A DNA stretch of 64,000 nt from an uncultured Lachnospiraceae bacterium (GCA_910580195.1 CAJTWA010000015.1:20842-84841); one strand, 5' to 3'. Positions 17,828 to 26,803 are shown, counted from the first letter of the stretch. Numbers and translations are program-made. Notes: a model not told the origin generated them from the letters alone.

Positions 17828-17885
17828 AAAAGGGAACTTTCTGGTTCTTGCCGTTACGCGCAATTGCCAGAAGTTCCCCTTTTCT
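17828..17885. terminator. Bidirectional terminator between the RNA element and xerD
   Basis: AAAAGGGAACTTTCTGG pairs with CCAGAAGTTCCCCTTTT (one bulged base) around a 22-nt loop. T-rich stretches follow in both directions, so it could end xerD on the minus strand and the aroF/RNA transcript on the plus strand. Confidence 0.75.
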
Positions 17886-17890
17886 TTCAC

Positions 17891-18020
17891 TCTTTGGATG
17901 CAGCTTCGCATATGCCTTCCGAACCGGATTCCGGCCTATCCCTGTATACGCCTAACTCCTTGGATGTGCCTTCGCATATACCTCCCGGATTGGGTTCCGG
18001 CTCATCCTTGCGTACATCTG
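17891..18020. repeat. Degenerate duplication of the xerD 3' end
   Basis: The segment starting TTGGATGTGCCTTCGCATAT (about 17961), which encodes the XerD C-terminus, recurs in diverged form about 66 bp downstream of the gene (from about 17894, TTGGATGCAGCTTCGCATAT). The outer copy lies beyond the xerD stop codon and is non-coding. Confidence 0.65.
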
Positions 18021-18833
18021 TGTCGTTGAAATATCGGAATGTCCCAGCATTTCTTGGACAGAGTGGAGGTCAGCCCCATTGCTGACAAGGTGGACTGCAA
18101 AAGAATGGCGCAGGGTATGGGGCGTCAGTTCTGTGGTAATCCCGGCTTTCCTGCCATACGTTTTCACCAGTTTCCAGAAGCCTTGGCGGCTCATGGCTTG
18201 GCCGGAGCAATTCGTAAACAGGTACGTGCTCCCCTCCTCTGTAAGTTTTGGGCGGCCATCTTTTAAATAGGCTTCCAATGCCTGCTTTGCAATCCTGCCA
18301 AAGGGGACAATCCGCTCTTTGTTCCCATCCCTGCAGGTAATATATTCCATTTCCAAATTCACATCTGGCATTTCCAGCGAAATTAATTCCGATACACGGA
18401 TCCCAGTGGCATACAGAAGCTCCAGCATAGCCCTGTCCCGCAGCTCTTTTGGCGTCCTCCCCTTTGCCTCTTCTAACAGGCGCACAGTTTCCTCTTTTGT
18501 TAAAATTGCCGGCGCCTTTTTCTCCACCTTGGGCGCCTTCAAATCTTCCGCCACATCCTCTGCTATGTAACCTTCCCGGTGCAGGTAATGGAAAAAAGCT
18601 TTCAGGGCAGCAATGCTCCTTGAAATGGTTGCCGGCTTCCTTCCCTGCCTTTCTTGGAATAAAATATAAGAATTCAGCAGCGTAACCGTAACCTTCGCTG
18701 CCCCACTGACCCCCTGCCCCTCAAAAAACTGCTCCATGTTCCGCAAATCCCTCTCATACGACACCACTGTGTTCTCAGAAGTCTTGCGCACCTCCCTCAT
18801 ATATTGGACAAATCCTTGAATCTCACATTTCAT
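17952..18833 (-). CDS. xerD: Site-specific tyrosine recombinase XerD
   Basis: Chromosome-dimer resolution recombinase. The ATG at 18833 (MKCEIQGFVQYMREV) follows GGAGAAGG; 293 residues is normal. The N-terminal SAM-like core-binding domain (SENTVVSYERDLRNMEQF) precedes the catalytic domain with Arg in ATGIRVSELISL, HTLRHSFA (HxxR), LGHSDISTT and the nucleophile Tyr in MYARMS. The location outside any mobile element and next to spoIIM supports XerD rather than a phage integrase. Confidence 0.92.
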   Translation of the reverse strand: MKCEIQGFVQYMREVRKTSENTVVSYERDLRNMEQFFEGQGVSGAAKVTVTLLNSYILFQERQGRKPATISRSIAALKAFFHYLHREGYIAEDVAEDLKAPKVEKKAPAILTKEETVRLLEEAKGRTPKELRDRAMLELLYATGIRVSELISLEMPDVNLEMEYITCRDGNKERIVPFGRIAKQALEAYLKDGRPKLTEEGSTYLFTNCSGQAMSRQGFWKLVKTYGRKAGITTELTPHTLRHSFAVHLVSNGADLHSVQEMLGHSDISTTQMYARMSRNPIREVYAKAHPRS

Positions 18834-18912
18834 AATTCCTTCTCCCTTATCCCTAACCGCTGAAGCCAACGATCCAAAACATCTTCTGTAAAACACCCAT
18901 GCATCTTTAGAA

Positions 18913-19072
18913 GATACACCGGGCTATGCGCTATCTACAGCCTGCGGCGCATTTTACTGTTGGGAAATACGCCGGGCACATGCGCTATCTACAGCCTGCC
19001 GCACATTTTACTGTTTGAAATACGCCAGGCATATACGCCATCTACAGCCTGCCGCGCATTTTACTGCCAAAT
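18913..19072. repeat. Three ~54-bp tandem repeats between xerD and spoIIM
   Basis: The phrase CTATCTACAGCCTGC recurs at 18931, 18985 and (diverged) 19038, each followed by GCATTTTACTG. The period is 53-54 bp. No open frame of note; the repeats occupy most of the 294-bp xerD-spoIIM gap. Confidence 0.85.
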
Positions 19073-19127
19073 ACATGCCATACTTCATGCATTATAATAA
19101 CATACCGGGAAAAAAGCAACAAATTAA

Positions 19128-19760
19128 TTAAAATAATTTTAATATATTTTTTAATATTGCCGGGTTCACATAGCTTTCCAGAAAAATCCCTGCTGCAAAC
19201 ATTACAAACAGCAGGATAACAGCAACTATCCCCATGCCATAAACAAGCCTGCGGTCCAATGCCACGCCCCCTTCCCCCCGCAGCCGCTGGCGCAGGACTA
19301 CCGCAACGCAGCAATACCCGATATAAACTGAAAGGTACAGCAGGTATTGGGGGAACAGCCCCCCTAAAACCAGCAAGATCCCCTTTACCCCATACTTGGC
19401 AATCCCCGTAGCAAGCATGAACCCAATGGAAAACCCCTGCCATCCCAGCATCAGGATTCCGCCCAGAATCCCAAGCGCCGTAAATATCAGCAAAAACAGC
19501 AGCAGCAACAACGGCATCCGCTCCCCTACGATATAGAAAAACAGGTTTTCCCCATTCACCGTGGTATACTGGAACTTTTCAATAAAATAGCCGTTCAGCA
19601 CGCCAGCGTTGGAAACCGCCTCCCTCCCCATAAGGTTTGCCGCAAAAATGCCTGCCACAAAGGAGAGCAGGAGGAAAGCCTTCATCACTTTTATCCACAG
19701 GGACTGGTTCCCGGTAAGGCTCCTCCTCTCTTTCCAAGATAAATGCAATACTTTTCCCAT
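19128..19760 (-). CDS. spoIIM: Stage II sporulation protein M family (SpoIIM)
   Basis: 210-residue integral membrane protein with about five hydrophobic segments (residues 27-45, 80-104, 105-125, 130-160, 180-200), fitting the SpoIIM/DUF95 family. In Bacillus SpoIIM acts with SpoIID and SpoIIP in peptidoglycan remodelling during engulfment. The ending SYVNPAILKNILKLF and GLFPQYLLYL are family-like. It is followed by xerD, the neighbour seen in many clostridia. Confidence 0.88.
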   Translation of the reverse strand: MGKVLHLSWKERRSLTGNQSLWIKVMKAFLLLSFVAGIFAANLMGREAVSNAGVLNGYFIEKFQYTTVNGENLFFYIVGERMPLLLLLFLLIFTALGILGGILMLGWQGFSIGFMLATGIAKYGVKGILLVLGGLFPQYLLYLSVYIGYCCVAVVLRQRLRGEGGVALDRRLVYGMGIVAVILLFVMFAAGIFLESYVNPAILKNILKLF

Positions 19761-19819
19761 AAGTTCCCCAGTCTTTTTCTTTTATCTTATGCAAGTCCCC
19801 TGAAAAAAAGTATCTGCCC

Positions 19820-20362
19820 TTACGCGTATTTATTCTTATAGGCCATAATGGCGGCAACCGTCTTGGCGTCCTGTATCACGCCTTGGTACACAAGGCTGCA
19901 CAGCTCTTCCAGCGTATGGGGCTCAAGGTCAATAAATTCCCCTTCATCCAAATGCTGGCTTGCAGGTATCAGGTCACGGGCCACATAGACGTCTACCAGC
20001 TCATTGCAGAAAGCAACCGTCGTCCGCAGGGACAGCAGGAATTCTAAATTCTCGCAGCGGTACCCTGTTTCCTCCTCCAGCTCCCGGGCGGCACATTCGA
20101 TGGTAGGCTCCGTCTTTACGTCCCTTGCCCCGGCCGGTATTTCCAGCGTAAACCGTTCCAATGCGTTGCGGTACTGGCGGACCATCAGGATCCTGCCGTC
20201 CGGCAGCACCGGGACGACGGCAGCAGCCCCCTTCCGGTGCTCCACATAATCCCACTTTTCAATTTTCCCATCCGGCAGTTCCATATAGTCGGAATAAATG
20301 TCCAGAATCGCCCCTTCATGCTCCAATACCCTTTTTACCCTCTTTAACATCGGCTGTTTCAT
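19820..20362 (-). CDS. nudF: NUDIX hydrolase, ADP-ribose pyrophosphatase type
   Basis: 180 residues from the ATG at 20362, preceded by AGGAGGATAAGG. The Nudix box is recognisable as PAGARDVKTEPTIECAARE then LEEETGY; the spacing between the leading Gly and first Glu is one residue longer than in the consensus. The upstream hydrophobic VPVLPDGRILMVRQYR is typical of ADP-ribose pyrophosphatases. Its leader overlaps the rny terminator. Substrate is inferred from the family. Confidence 0.85.
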   Translation of the reverse strand: MKQPMLKRVKRVLEHEGAILDIYSDYMELPDGKIEKWDYVEHRKGAAAVVPVLPDGRILMVRQYRNALERFTLEIPAGARDVKTEPTIECAARELEEETGYRCENLEFLLSLRTTVAFCNELVDVYVARDLIPASQHLDEGEFIDLEPHTLEELCSLVYQGVIQDAKTVAAIMAYKNKYA

Positions 20363-20377
20363 CCTTATCCTCCTAAT

Positions 20378-20409
20378 CAAAAAGGCCGCCAACAAAAATG
20401 TTGACGGCC
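20378..20409 (-). terminator. Terminator of rny
   Basis: GGCCGTCAAC, a 6-nt loop and GTTGGCGGCC (one mismatch) are followed by five T residues on the minus strand, about 65 bp after the rny stop and just before the ribosome site of the nudix gene. Confidence 0.85.
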
Positions 20410-20474
20410 AAAATATTTGGGCCTATGGGCGGCCTTCCGCTGGAAGGCTGCCCTTTCCCCAAAATGCATAACCA

Positions 20475-22022
20475 CTATTTCGCATAATCAGTTACGCGGG
20501 ATTCCCGAATTACATTTACCTTAATCTGTCCCGGATATTCCAGATCATTTTCAATCTGTTTGGAAATATCACGCGCCAACAAAATCATGTCGGCATCATT
20601 AATCTGGTCAGGAACTACCATAATGCGAATCTCCCTACCTGCCTGAATAGCAAAAGACTTATCAACACCTTTAAAACCATTGGCTATGTCTTCCAGTTGC
20701 TTTAGCCTGTTTGAATATGTTTCTAATGTTTCCCTTCTTGCACCCGGCCTTGCCGCCGAAATCGCGTCGGCTGCCTGGACCAAGCACGCAATCAAAGATT
20801 CTGCTTCTACATCTCCATGATGTGCTTCCACTGCATTAACTACGGTTGGGCTTTCCTTGTACTTCCTGCACAGGTCCACGCCAATCTGAATATGTGAGCC
20901 TTCCATTTCATGGTCAACAGATTTCCCGATATCGTGGAGCAAGCCAGCCCTTTTCGCTACCCTTACGTCCACGCCGATTTCTGCTGCCAGCAGCCCGGAA
21001 AGCTGGGCTACTTCAATCGAATGTTTCAGTGCGTTCTGCCCATAGCTTGTACGGAATTTCATCTTGCCAAGCAGGCGTACCAATTCCGGATGGATGCCAT
21101 GGACACCCACTTCCAAGGTGGCCGCCTCCCCTTCTTCCCGGATCATGTTCTCAACTTCCCGTTGGGCTTTCTCCACCATTTCTTCGATTCTTGCGGGATG
21201 GATACGCCCATCCACAATCAGTTTCTCCAAAGCAATCCGGGCAACTTCCCGGCGTACCGGGTCAAACCCAGAAAGGATGACTGCTTCTGGCGTGTCGTCA
21301 ATAATCAAATCTACGCCAGTCATGGTTTCCAAGGTACGGATATTCCGTCCCTCCCGGCCAATAATCCTTCCTTTCATCTCGTCGTTGGGAAGCTGTACTA
21401 CAGAAATTGTGGTTTCTGCCACATGGTCTGCAGCGCATTTCTGGATCGCAGTTACTACGTATTCCTTTGCCTTTTTCCCAGCTTCTTCTTTTGCTTTGAT
21501 TTCCATTTCTTTGATTAATTTTGCAGTATCAAGCTTCACATCATCTTCAACCATTTTTAAAAGATAATCTTTTGCCTGTTCAGAGGTTAACCCTGAGATT
21601 CTCTCAAGTTCCTGTACGCGCTCTTCGTTCAGCCGCGAAACTTCTGCTTTCTGCCTGTTAATTTCTTCTTCCTTTGCTGCAAAACCGGATTCCTTCTTCT
21701 CAATAGCCTCCAGCTTCCTGTCAAGGTTCTCTTCCTTCTGGATAATCCGCCGCTCATTGCGCTGAATCTCATTTCTGCGTTCTTTGATTTCCTTGTCCAA
21801 GTCGTTTTTGGTACGGATGGACTCTTCCTTAATCTCCAGCAAAGATTCCCGCTTTTTAGCCTCTGCAGTTTTCACAGCATCATCTATGATTTCCCTTGCC
21901 TTTTCTTCTGCGCTGCCGATTTTGGATTCCACAAGGCGCTTACGGTATTCCACCGTTGAAAAGTAGGTAACAGGTACTGCAAAAATTAACGTGACTGCTA
22001 CAGCGATTAAAATTTGTGGCAC
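20475..22022 (-). CDS. rny: Ribonuclease Y
   Basis: Membrane-anchored endoribonuclease that initiates mRNA decay in Firmicutes. 515 residues: an N-terminal membrane helix (LIAVAVTLIFAVPVTYF), a long coiled coil to about residue 170, a KH domain (NDEMKGRIIGREGRNIR) and an HD domain with LLHDIGKSVDHE and AHHGD. The start is GTG (22022), directly downstream of AAGGAGGTGCTCCT. recX and recA lie upstream on the same strand, a common clostridial order. Confidence 0.96.
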   Translation of the reverse strand: MPQILIAVAVTLIFAVPVTYFSTVEYRKRLVESKIGSAEEKAREIIDDAVKTAEAKKRESLLEIKEESIRTKNDLDKEIKERRNEIQRNERRIIQKEENLDRKLEAIEKKESGFAAKEEEINRQKAEVSRLNEERVQELERISGLTSEQAKDYLLKMVEDDVKLDTAKLIKEMEIKAKEEAGKKAKEYVVTAIQKCAADHVAETTISVVQLPNDEMKGRIIGREGRNIRTLETMTGVDLIIDDTPEAVILSGFDPVRREVARIALEKLIVDGRIHPARIEEMVEKAQREVENMIREEGEAATLEVGVHGIHPELVRLLGKMKFRTSYGQNALKHSIEVAQLSGLLAAEIGVDVRVAKRAGLLHDIGKSVDHEMEGSHIQIGVDLCRKYKESPTVVNAVEAHHGDVEAESLIACLVQAADAISAARPGARRETLETYSNRLKQLEDIANGFKGVDKSFAIQAGREIRIMVVPDQINDADMILLARDISKQIENDLEYPGQIKVNVIRESRVTDYAK

Positions 22023-22165
22023 AGGAGCACCTCCTTATTAAATTTTCATTGTACATATCGCAAATTTTCATCCGCTCCTATATGTCATATACTATAAATT
22101 GCAATAAACGCCTGCAATCTATGGACATGATATTACAACATATTGATTTTATACTTTTTTCGGCT

Positions 22166-22771
22166 CTATGTCAAGTAGTCTAATACATGCAAAATGTCAT
22201 CTGGCTGAAAACCTTTCCGCAATAAGAACTGGTACATCTTCTGTTTTGCCTTCAAATCCCCTTGGCTGCTGGAATAATTTTTCTTTTGCACCCACTTTAA
22301 AATTAATTCCTGCTCCTGCCCCTGCTGGTACCCTTCCTCCAAGGCCTGCGCAGCCAGTTCCCTTTTTATTCCTTTCCCCATAAGGTCCATCTGGATTCTG
22401 CGCTGGCTCTTTTTCCCTTTCTGGCCCCTGACGTAATTTTCAGCGTACCGGGCGTCGTCCAGATAGCGGAAACTTTTCACATACGCGATGGCCTCCTCCA
22501 CAATATCCTCCGGGTAAAAGCCCTGCTTGAGCTTTTCCCGCAGCTGCGCTTCGGTACGGTCCATGTTCTCTAGTAAGTGCATGGCCCTTTTCTTGGCGCG
22601 CTTTGCTAAAACCTCGGTACGGATTTCCTCATACTGCCCTTGGGGAAGCTCTTCCCCTTCTTGGATGGAATACCTTTTCACTTCCCCGCGGTACAGTACG
22701 AAATCCTCCCCGCCCTCTAGGATGACCCGGATACGCTTTTTGTCAAGTTCTGCTAATTCTGCCACTAGCAT
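22166..22771 (-). CDS. recX: Regulatory protein RecX
   Basis: Modulates RecA filaments. The ATG at 22771 follows GGGAGGG, giving 201 residues; an upstream in-frame start adds an unlikely N-terminus. The three-helix repeats appear as TEAQLREKLKQGFYPEDIVEE, YLDDARYAENYVRGQ and RRIQMDLMGKGIKRELAAQAL, followed by KAKQKMYQFLLRKGFQPDDI. It follows recA by 91 nt, the standard arrangement. Confidence 0.93.
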   Translation of the reverse strand: MLVAELAELDKKRIRVILEGGEDFVLYRGEVKRYSIQEGEELPQGQYEEIRTEVLAKRAKKRAMHLLENMDRTEAQLREKLKQGFYPEDIVEEAIAYVKSFRYLDDARYAENYVRGQKGKKSQRRIQMDLMGKGIKRELAAQALEEGYQQGQEQELILKWVQKKNYSSSQGDLKAKQKMYQFLLRKGFQPDDILHVLDYLT

Positions 22772-22862
22772 CTCTGTTTCCCTCCCGATTGGACAGTTCC
22801 TAAAATGCTGCTGCCAGGCGCCTGCCCCGAAAGCCATAGTCCTGCCGCAGCAACCCCTTCTG

Positions 22863-24086
22863 CTACTCCTGCCCTGCTGGCTTTTCTTCTAAATTTTCTG
22901 GGGCCTCTGGGTTTTCCGGATGGTTCGGTTCCCCAGCTTTCGGGGCTTGCGGTTTTTCAGCCTTATCGGCCTTCCCGGCAGGCTTTTCAGCTTTGTCGGC
23001 CTTCCCAGCAGGCTTTTCTGGGGATTTGCTATCTGCCCCTGCTTCTTTCCCATCTTTGTCCTGCCCGCCGTCTTCCTTGCCTTTCTCCAGCACTTGGTCC
23101 CGAACCTTCTTCTCTACTTCTGCGCAGACGTCCTCATGCTCCCGAAGGTACTGCTTGGCATTTTCCCGGCCCTGCCCAATCTTGGTGCCATTGTATGCAA
23201 ACCATGCGCCGGACTTATTCACAATCCCACGGTCCACGGCAAGGTCCAGGATATCCCCTTCCTTGGAAATCCCTTTTCCGAACATAATGTCAAATTCTGC
23301 TTCTTTAAAAGGCGGCGCAACTTTATTCTTCACCACTTTAATCCGGGTACGGTTCCCTACAAATTCACCGGCCTGCTTCAGCGCCTCCACACGGCGCACA
23401 TCCAAGCGGACGGAAGAATAGAACTTCAGCGCACGCCCGCCGGTAGTCGTTTCCGGGTTCCCGAACATGACCCCGACTTTTTCCCGGAGCTGGTTGATAA
23501 AAATAACGATGCAGTTGGACTTGCTGATTACTGCCGTCAGCTTCCGGAGGGCTTGGGACATGAGCCGGGCCTGGAGGCCTACGTGGGAATCCCCCATGTC
23601 CCCGTCAATCTCTGCTTTCGGCACCAGCGCGGCAACGGAATCCACAATCACAATGTCTACCGCCCCGGAGCGCACCATGGTTTCTGTAATCTCAAGGGCC
23701 TGTTCCCCATTGTCCGGCTGGGAAATATACAGGTTGTCAATATCCACGCCGATGTTCTTGGCATACACTGGGTCCAAGGCGTGCTCTGCATCTATAAAGC
23801 CTGCAATCCCATTGTTCTTCTGCACCTCCGCTACCATATGTAAGGCCACGGTAGTCTTACCGCTGGATTCCGGGCCGTATACTTCCACAATCCTCCCCCG
23901 GGGCACGCCGCCTACCCCCAAGGCTAAGTCTAAGCTTAGGCATCCGGTGGGGATGGACTCCACATTCATATTTGCCACAGAGTCCCCCAGCTTCATAATG
24001 GAGCCTTTCCCGAAGTCCTTTTCAATCTTTGAAATCGCAGCGTCTAGGGCTTTTAATTTATCTTCTTTTTTATCTTCTTTTGCCAT
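22863..24086 (-). CDS. recA: Recombinase RecA with repeat-bearing C-terminal extension
   Basis: Homologous recombination and SOS co-protease. The second ATG (24086, MAKEDKKEDK) is correctly spaced from AAAGGAGA, giving 407 residues. The ATP-binding loop GPESSGKTT is at residues 71-79; IDAEHALDP, the DNA-binding loop L1 region SQALRKL and FINQLREKVGVMFGNPETTTGG follow. After the conserved core (about residue 345) comes a Lys/Glu/Pro-rich tail with two copies of KPAGKADKAE and a Pro/Glu-rich end, longer than usual. recX lies downstream. Confidence 0.97.
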   Translation of the reverse strand: MAKEDKKEDKLKALDAAISKIEKDFGKGSIMKLGDSVANMNVESIPTGCLSLDLALGVGGVPRGRIVEVYGPESSGKTTVALHMVAEVQKNNGIAGFIDAEHALDPVYAKNIGVDIDNLYISQPDNGEQALEITETMVRSGAVDIVIVDSVAALVPKAEIDGDMGDSHVGLQARLMSQALRKLTAVISKSNCIVIFINQLREKVGVMFGNPETTTGGRALKFYSSVRLDVRRVEALKQAGEFVGNRTRIKVVKNKVAPPFKEAEFDIMFGKGISKEGDILDLAVDRGIVNKSGAWFAYNGTKIGQGRENAKQYLREHEDVCAEVEKKVRDQVLEKGKEDGGQDKDGKEAGADSKSPEKPAGKADKAEKPAGKADKAEKPQAPKAGEPNHPENPEAPENLEEKPAGQE

Positions 24087-24194
24087 ATCCATTCTCCTTT
24101 TCCGCGAACTTATGTTCGTATTTAATATTAGTATACTTTTTGGGGATTGTCAACCATTTTTTGTAAATTCCTGTGACAGCTTTATTTTGCTGAA

Positions 24195-24222
24195 GAAAAA
24201 AGACAGTTACAAGATGTAACTG
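24195..24222 (-). terminator. Terminator between trxA and recA
   Basis: CAGTTAC, a 5-nt loop and GTAACTG are followed by a run of T residues on the minus strand. It is the main element in the 329-bp gap 24087-24415; the remainder is GC-rich imperfect repeats (TTTCCTGGCCTGCCATGCGAAGG type) with no gene. Confidence 0.7.
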
Positions 24223-24415
24223 CCTTTTATTATAAAATCTATTTCCCAATTCGTCAAGCTAAGATTTTCCTGTTTTGCCAACTATGCTTTTGGGCTTTCC
24301 CTGCGAAGGCTTTCCTGGCCTGCCATGCGAAGGTTCCTGGCCCGCCGCGCTGCTTTTTGCTTGGCAAGCTAGGATTCCCCTGAAGCGCCACATGATGGCT
24401 TTCTGGTTCTAGCTT

Positions 24416-24724
24416 TTAGCCCAAGAGCTTGGCAATTTCTTCTAAGGAGTGGAACCCAACTGCTTTCTGGGCAACCTGCCCTTCCCGGAAGAGGATCAGC
24501 GTTGGGATGCTCATGACGCCGTACTTTTGGGACAGCCCGCCCTGCTCGTCCACATTCAGCTTGCCCACCTTAATCTGCGGGAACTCTTCTGCTGCCTGTT
24601 CAATGACCGGCCCCTGCATCTGGCATGGCCCGCACCAAGTTGCCCAGAAATCCACCAGCACCGGTACTTTGCTGTTTAATACTTCCTCTTCAAAATTTTC
24701 TGCTGTAATCTCCAATACTGCCAT
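24416..24724 (-). CDS. trxA: Thioredoxin
   Basis: 102-residue cytosolic disulfide reductase with the WCGPC active site in DFWATWCGPCQMQGP, the cis-Pro loop SIPTLILF and the ending VGFHSLEEIAKLLG. A TTAGGAGGAAG ribosome site precedes the ATG. It stands alone with a terminator downstream. Confidence 0.96.
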   Translation of the reverse strand: MAVLEITAENFEEEVLNSKVPVLVDFWATWCGPCQMQGPVIEQAAEEFPQIKVGKLNVDEQGGLSQKYGVMSIPTLILFREGQVAQKAVGFHSLEEIAKLLG

Positions 24725-24944
24725 AACTGCTTCCTCCTAATTTTTAGAATCTTCCCTGCGTGACAAAGCTTTTAACATAATGCCAAAACCCTTCCCCATG
24801 TTGCCATGCCTTGCCAAAGGCGCAAAAACTTCCTGAAAACTCCTTTTTGCAAGGCTTCTTTCCCTCATGGGTTACATTCTACCATACTTTCTGCACATTC
24901 TGGTACTTTTTTTGTTAAAAAAATGTTAAAATTTCCTTTCCTGC

Positions 24945-24973
24945 TTGAATACGTCCTGCCTTCGTGGTACATT
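24945..24973 (+). promoter_or_regulatory. Sigma-A-type promoter of the KdpD-like operon
   Basis: TTGAAT, a 17-nt spacer and TACATT lie about 48 nt upstream of the sensor kinase ATG. It is the best promoter match in the 296-bp gap 24725-25020. Confidence 0.5.
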
Positions 24974-25020
24974 AGTAACAGAAAACTTGTACTTGCAGAA
25001 AATTTTACAGAGGCGTACAG

Positions 25021-26100
25021 ATGAAAAAAACCCTTTTAAAACAACTGTTACACGATTTGCCCATTACACTTGGCCTGCTGCTCCTTACCACTGGGCTGGC
25101 ATCCATCCTGTTTTTCTGTATTTCCAAAAACCCGGCCAATATTGCCCTATTTTACATCATCGGCATCATTACTGCAGCACGGTACACCAACGGCTACACT
25201 TGCGGGATAGCAGCATCCTGCCTCAGCATTATTTTAATCAATTATTTCTTTACTTATCCATATTTCAGCCTGAATTTTTCACTTCAGGACTATCCATTTA
25301 CATTTGTATGTATGCTGAGCCTTTCCTGCATCACCAGCGCTACCACGACCCATCTGAAACAGCAGACCGAAATCCTTGCATTCCATGAAAAACAATTAGT
25401 AGAAGCAGAAAAAGAAAAGATGCGTGCAAACCTGCTGCGTGCCATTTCCCATGACCTGCGCACCCCTTTAACCAGCATCCTTGGCTCCGTTGCTTCTATG
25501 GAAACGGAGGAACTTGCCCCGGATTCCTTGGAATGTCAGGAACTCATCCAAAATATCCATGACGATGCAAGCTGGCTGTTAAATATGGTGGAAAACCTCC
25601 TGTCCGTCACCAGAATCCAGACAGGGGGCTCTAAGCTGAATACCAGCCCGGAAATTGTGGATGAAGTGGTAGCGGAATCCGTAACCCGGCTGCAGAAAAG
25701 GTTCCCTGACGCAAGGATCGACGTTACCATCCCTGCGGAAATCCTGATGGCCCCGATGGACGCCATGCTGATTGAGCAGGTGCTCATTAATTTACTGGAA
25801 AATGCCATTACACATTCCAAAAGCAGCAAGCCGGTCCAGCTTATTGTGGAAAACCAGAAAGACACCGTCTGTTTCCGGGTGATTGACTATGGGGTGGGGC
25901 TTCAGGAAAGCCAGCTGGGGCACTTATTTGACGGCACATATTCCGATGGCTCTTCTTCAGACACACGTAAGGGCATGGGCATCGGCCTGTCCATCTGCAG
26001 CACAATAATTGCCGCCCATCAGGGCAGCATCACTGCACACAACCACCCAGAAGGGGCAGAATTTCTGTTTACCTTGCCAAAGGAGGAAGATTATGCATAA
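25021..26100 (+). CDS. KdpD-like sensor histidine kinase (short form)
   Basis: 359 residues: four hydrophobic segments in the first 105 residues matching the DUF4118 transmembrane domain of KdpD, a linker, HisKA with the phospho-acceptor His in AISHDLRTPLTSILG (about residue 143), and HATPase with N-box NLLENAITHS, VIDYGVGL and GMGIGLSIC. The cytoplasmic KdpD/UspA N-terminal half and the GAF domain are absent. No kdpFABC genes follow. It overlaps the response regulator by 8 nt, so the pair is co-translated. The signal is unknown. Confidence 0.9.
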   Translation: MKKTLLKQLLHDLPITLGLLLLTTGLASILFFCISKNPANIALFYIIGIITAARYTNGYTCGIAASCLSIILINYFFTYPYFSLNFSLQDYPFTFVCMLSLSCITSATTTHLKQQTEILAFHEKQLVEAEKEKMRANLLRAISHDLRTPLTSILGSVASMETEELAPDSLECQELIQNIHDDASWLLNMVENLLSVTRIQTGGSKLNTSPEIVDEVVAESVTRLQKRFPDARIDVTIPAEILMAPMDAMLIEQVLINLLENAITHSKSSKPVQLIVENQKDTVCFRVIDYGVGLQESQLGHLFDGTYSDGSSSDTRKGMGIGLSICSTIIAAHQGSITAHNHPEGAEFLFTLPKEEDYA

Positions 26101-26803
26101 ATTTACTGTACTTATCGTAGAGGATGAAAAAAGCATCTGTGATTTCACCTCAAGGGCGTTGGTTTCCCATGGGTACCGTGCCAGTTGTGCATCCACAGGG
26201 AAGGAGGCGCTTTCCCTTGCTTCTTCCCTCTGCCCGGACATTATCCTGCTGGATTTGGGCCTCCCTGACTTAGATGGGATGGAAATTATCCATACGGTCC
26301 GCACTTGGTCTGGGACGCCCATTATCGTGATTTCTGCCCGCACCCAAGAAGAGGACAAGGTGCACGCGCTGGACGCCGGGGCTGACGACTACCTGACGAA
26401 GCCCTTCGGGATCCCGGAGCTTTTGGCAAGGATCCGCACCTCCCTGCGGCACAGCAACAAAATCAATGGCAGCAACGGCCTGCCGCCCCATCCCTACCGG
26501 GCAAAAGGCTTGGAGATTGATTTCCTAAAGCGCAGCATTGCCGTAAATGGGCAGGCCATCCACTTAACGCCCATTGAATACAAAATTGTAGCGTTCCTTG
26601 CGCAGAATTCCGGCAAAGTCATGACTTATTCCGCCGTTATGAACAATGTCTGGGGGCCTTATTCGGAATCTGACAATAAAATCCTCCGGGTAAATATGGC
26701 GAACATCCGGCGCAAGCTGGAGCGGAACCCTGCCCAGCCGGTTTATATTTTCACGGAAGTGGGCGTAGGCTACCGGATGGCAGATGATGAAGAAAACCTG
26801 TGA
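26093..26803 (+). CDS. OmpR/KdpE-family response regulator
   Basis: 236 residues beginning at the ATG at 26093, preceded by AGGAGGAAG within the kinase gene. Receiver domain: acidic pocket VEDE, phospho-acceptor Asp in ILLDLGLPDLDG, Thr/Ser in VISART, Lys in LTKPFG. C-terminal winged helix: LTPIEYKIVAFLAQNSGKV and NIRRKLE, ending GVGYRM. Closest in wording to KdpE. Its target genes are unknown; the PdaA-like gene downstream has its own promoter-like sequence. Confidence 0.92.
   Translation: MHKFTVLIVEDEKSICDFTSRALVSHGYRASCASTGKEALSLASSLCPDIILLDLGLPDLDGMEIIHTVRTWSGTPIIVISARTQEEDKVHALDAGADDYLTKPFGIPELLARIRTSLRHSNKINGSNGLPPHPYRAKGLEIDFLKRSIAVNGQAIHLTPIEYKIVAFLAQNSGKVMTYSAVMNNVWGPYSESDNKILRVNMANIRRKLERNPAQPVYIFTEVGVGYRMADDEENL

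Noticed and set aside
18897..19127. Possible CRISPR array (three repeats of regular spacing)
   Set aside because: The whole 54-bp unit is repeated, without unique spacers, and no cas genes are nearby.
24301..24415. Small gene in the GC-rich stretch between trxA and recA
   Set aside because: No start with a ribosome site; the stretch is made of imperfect short repeats.
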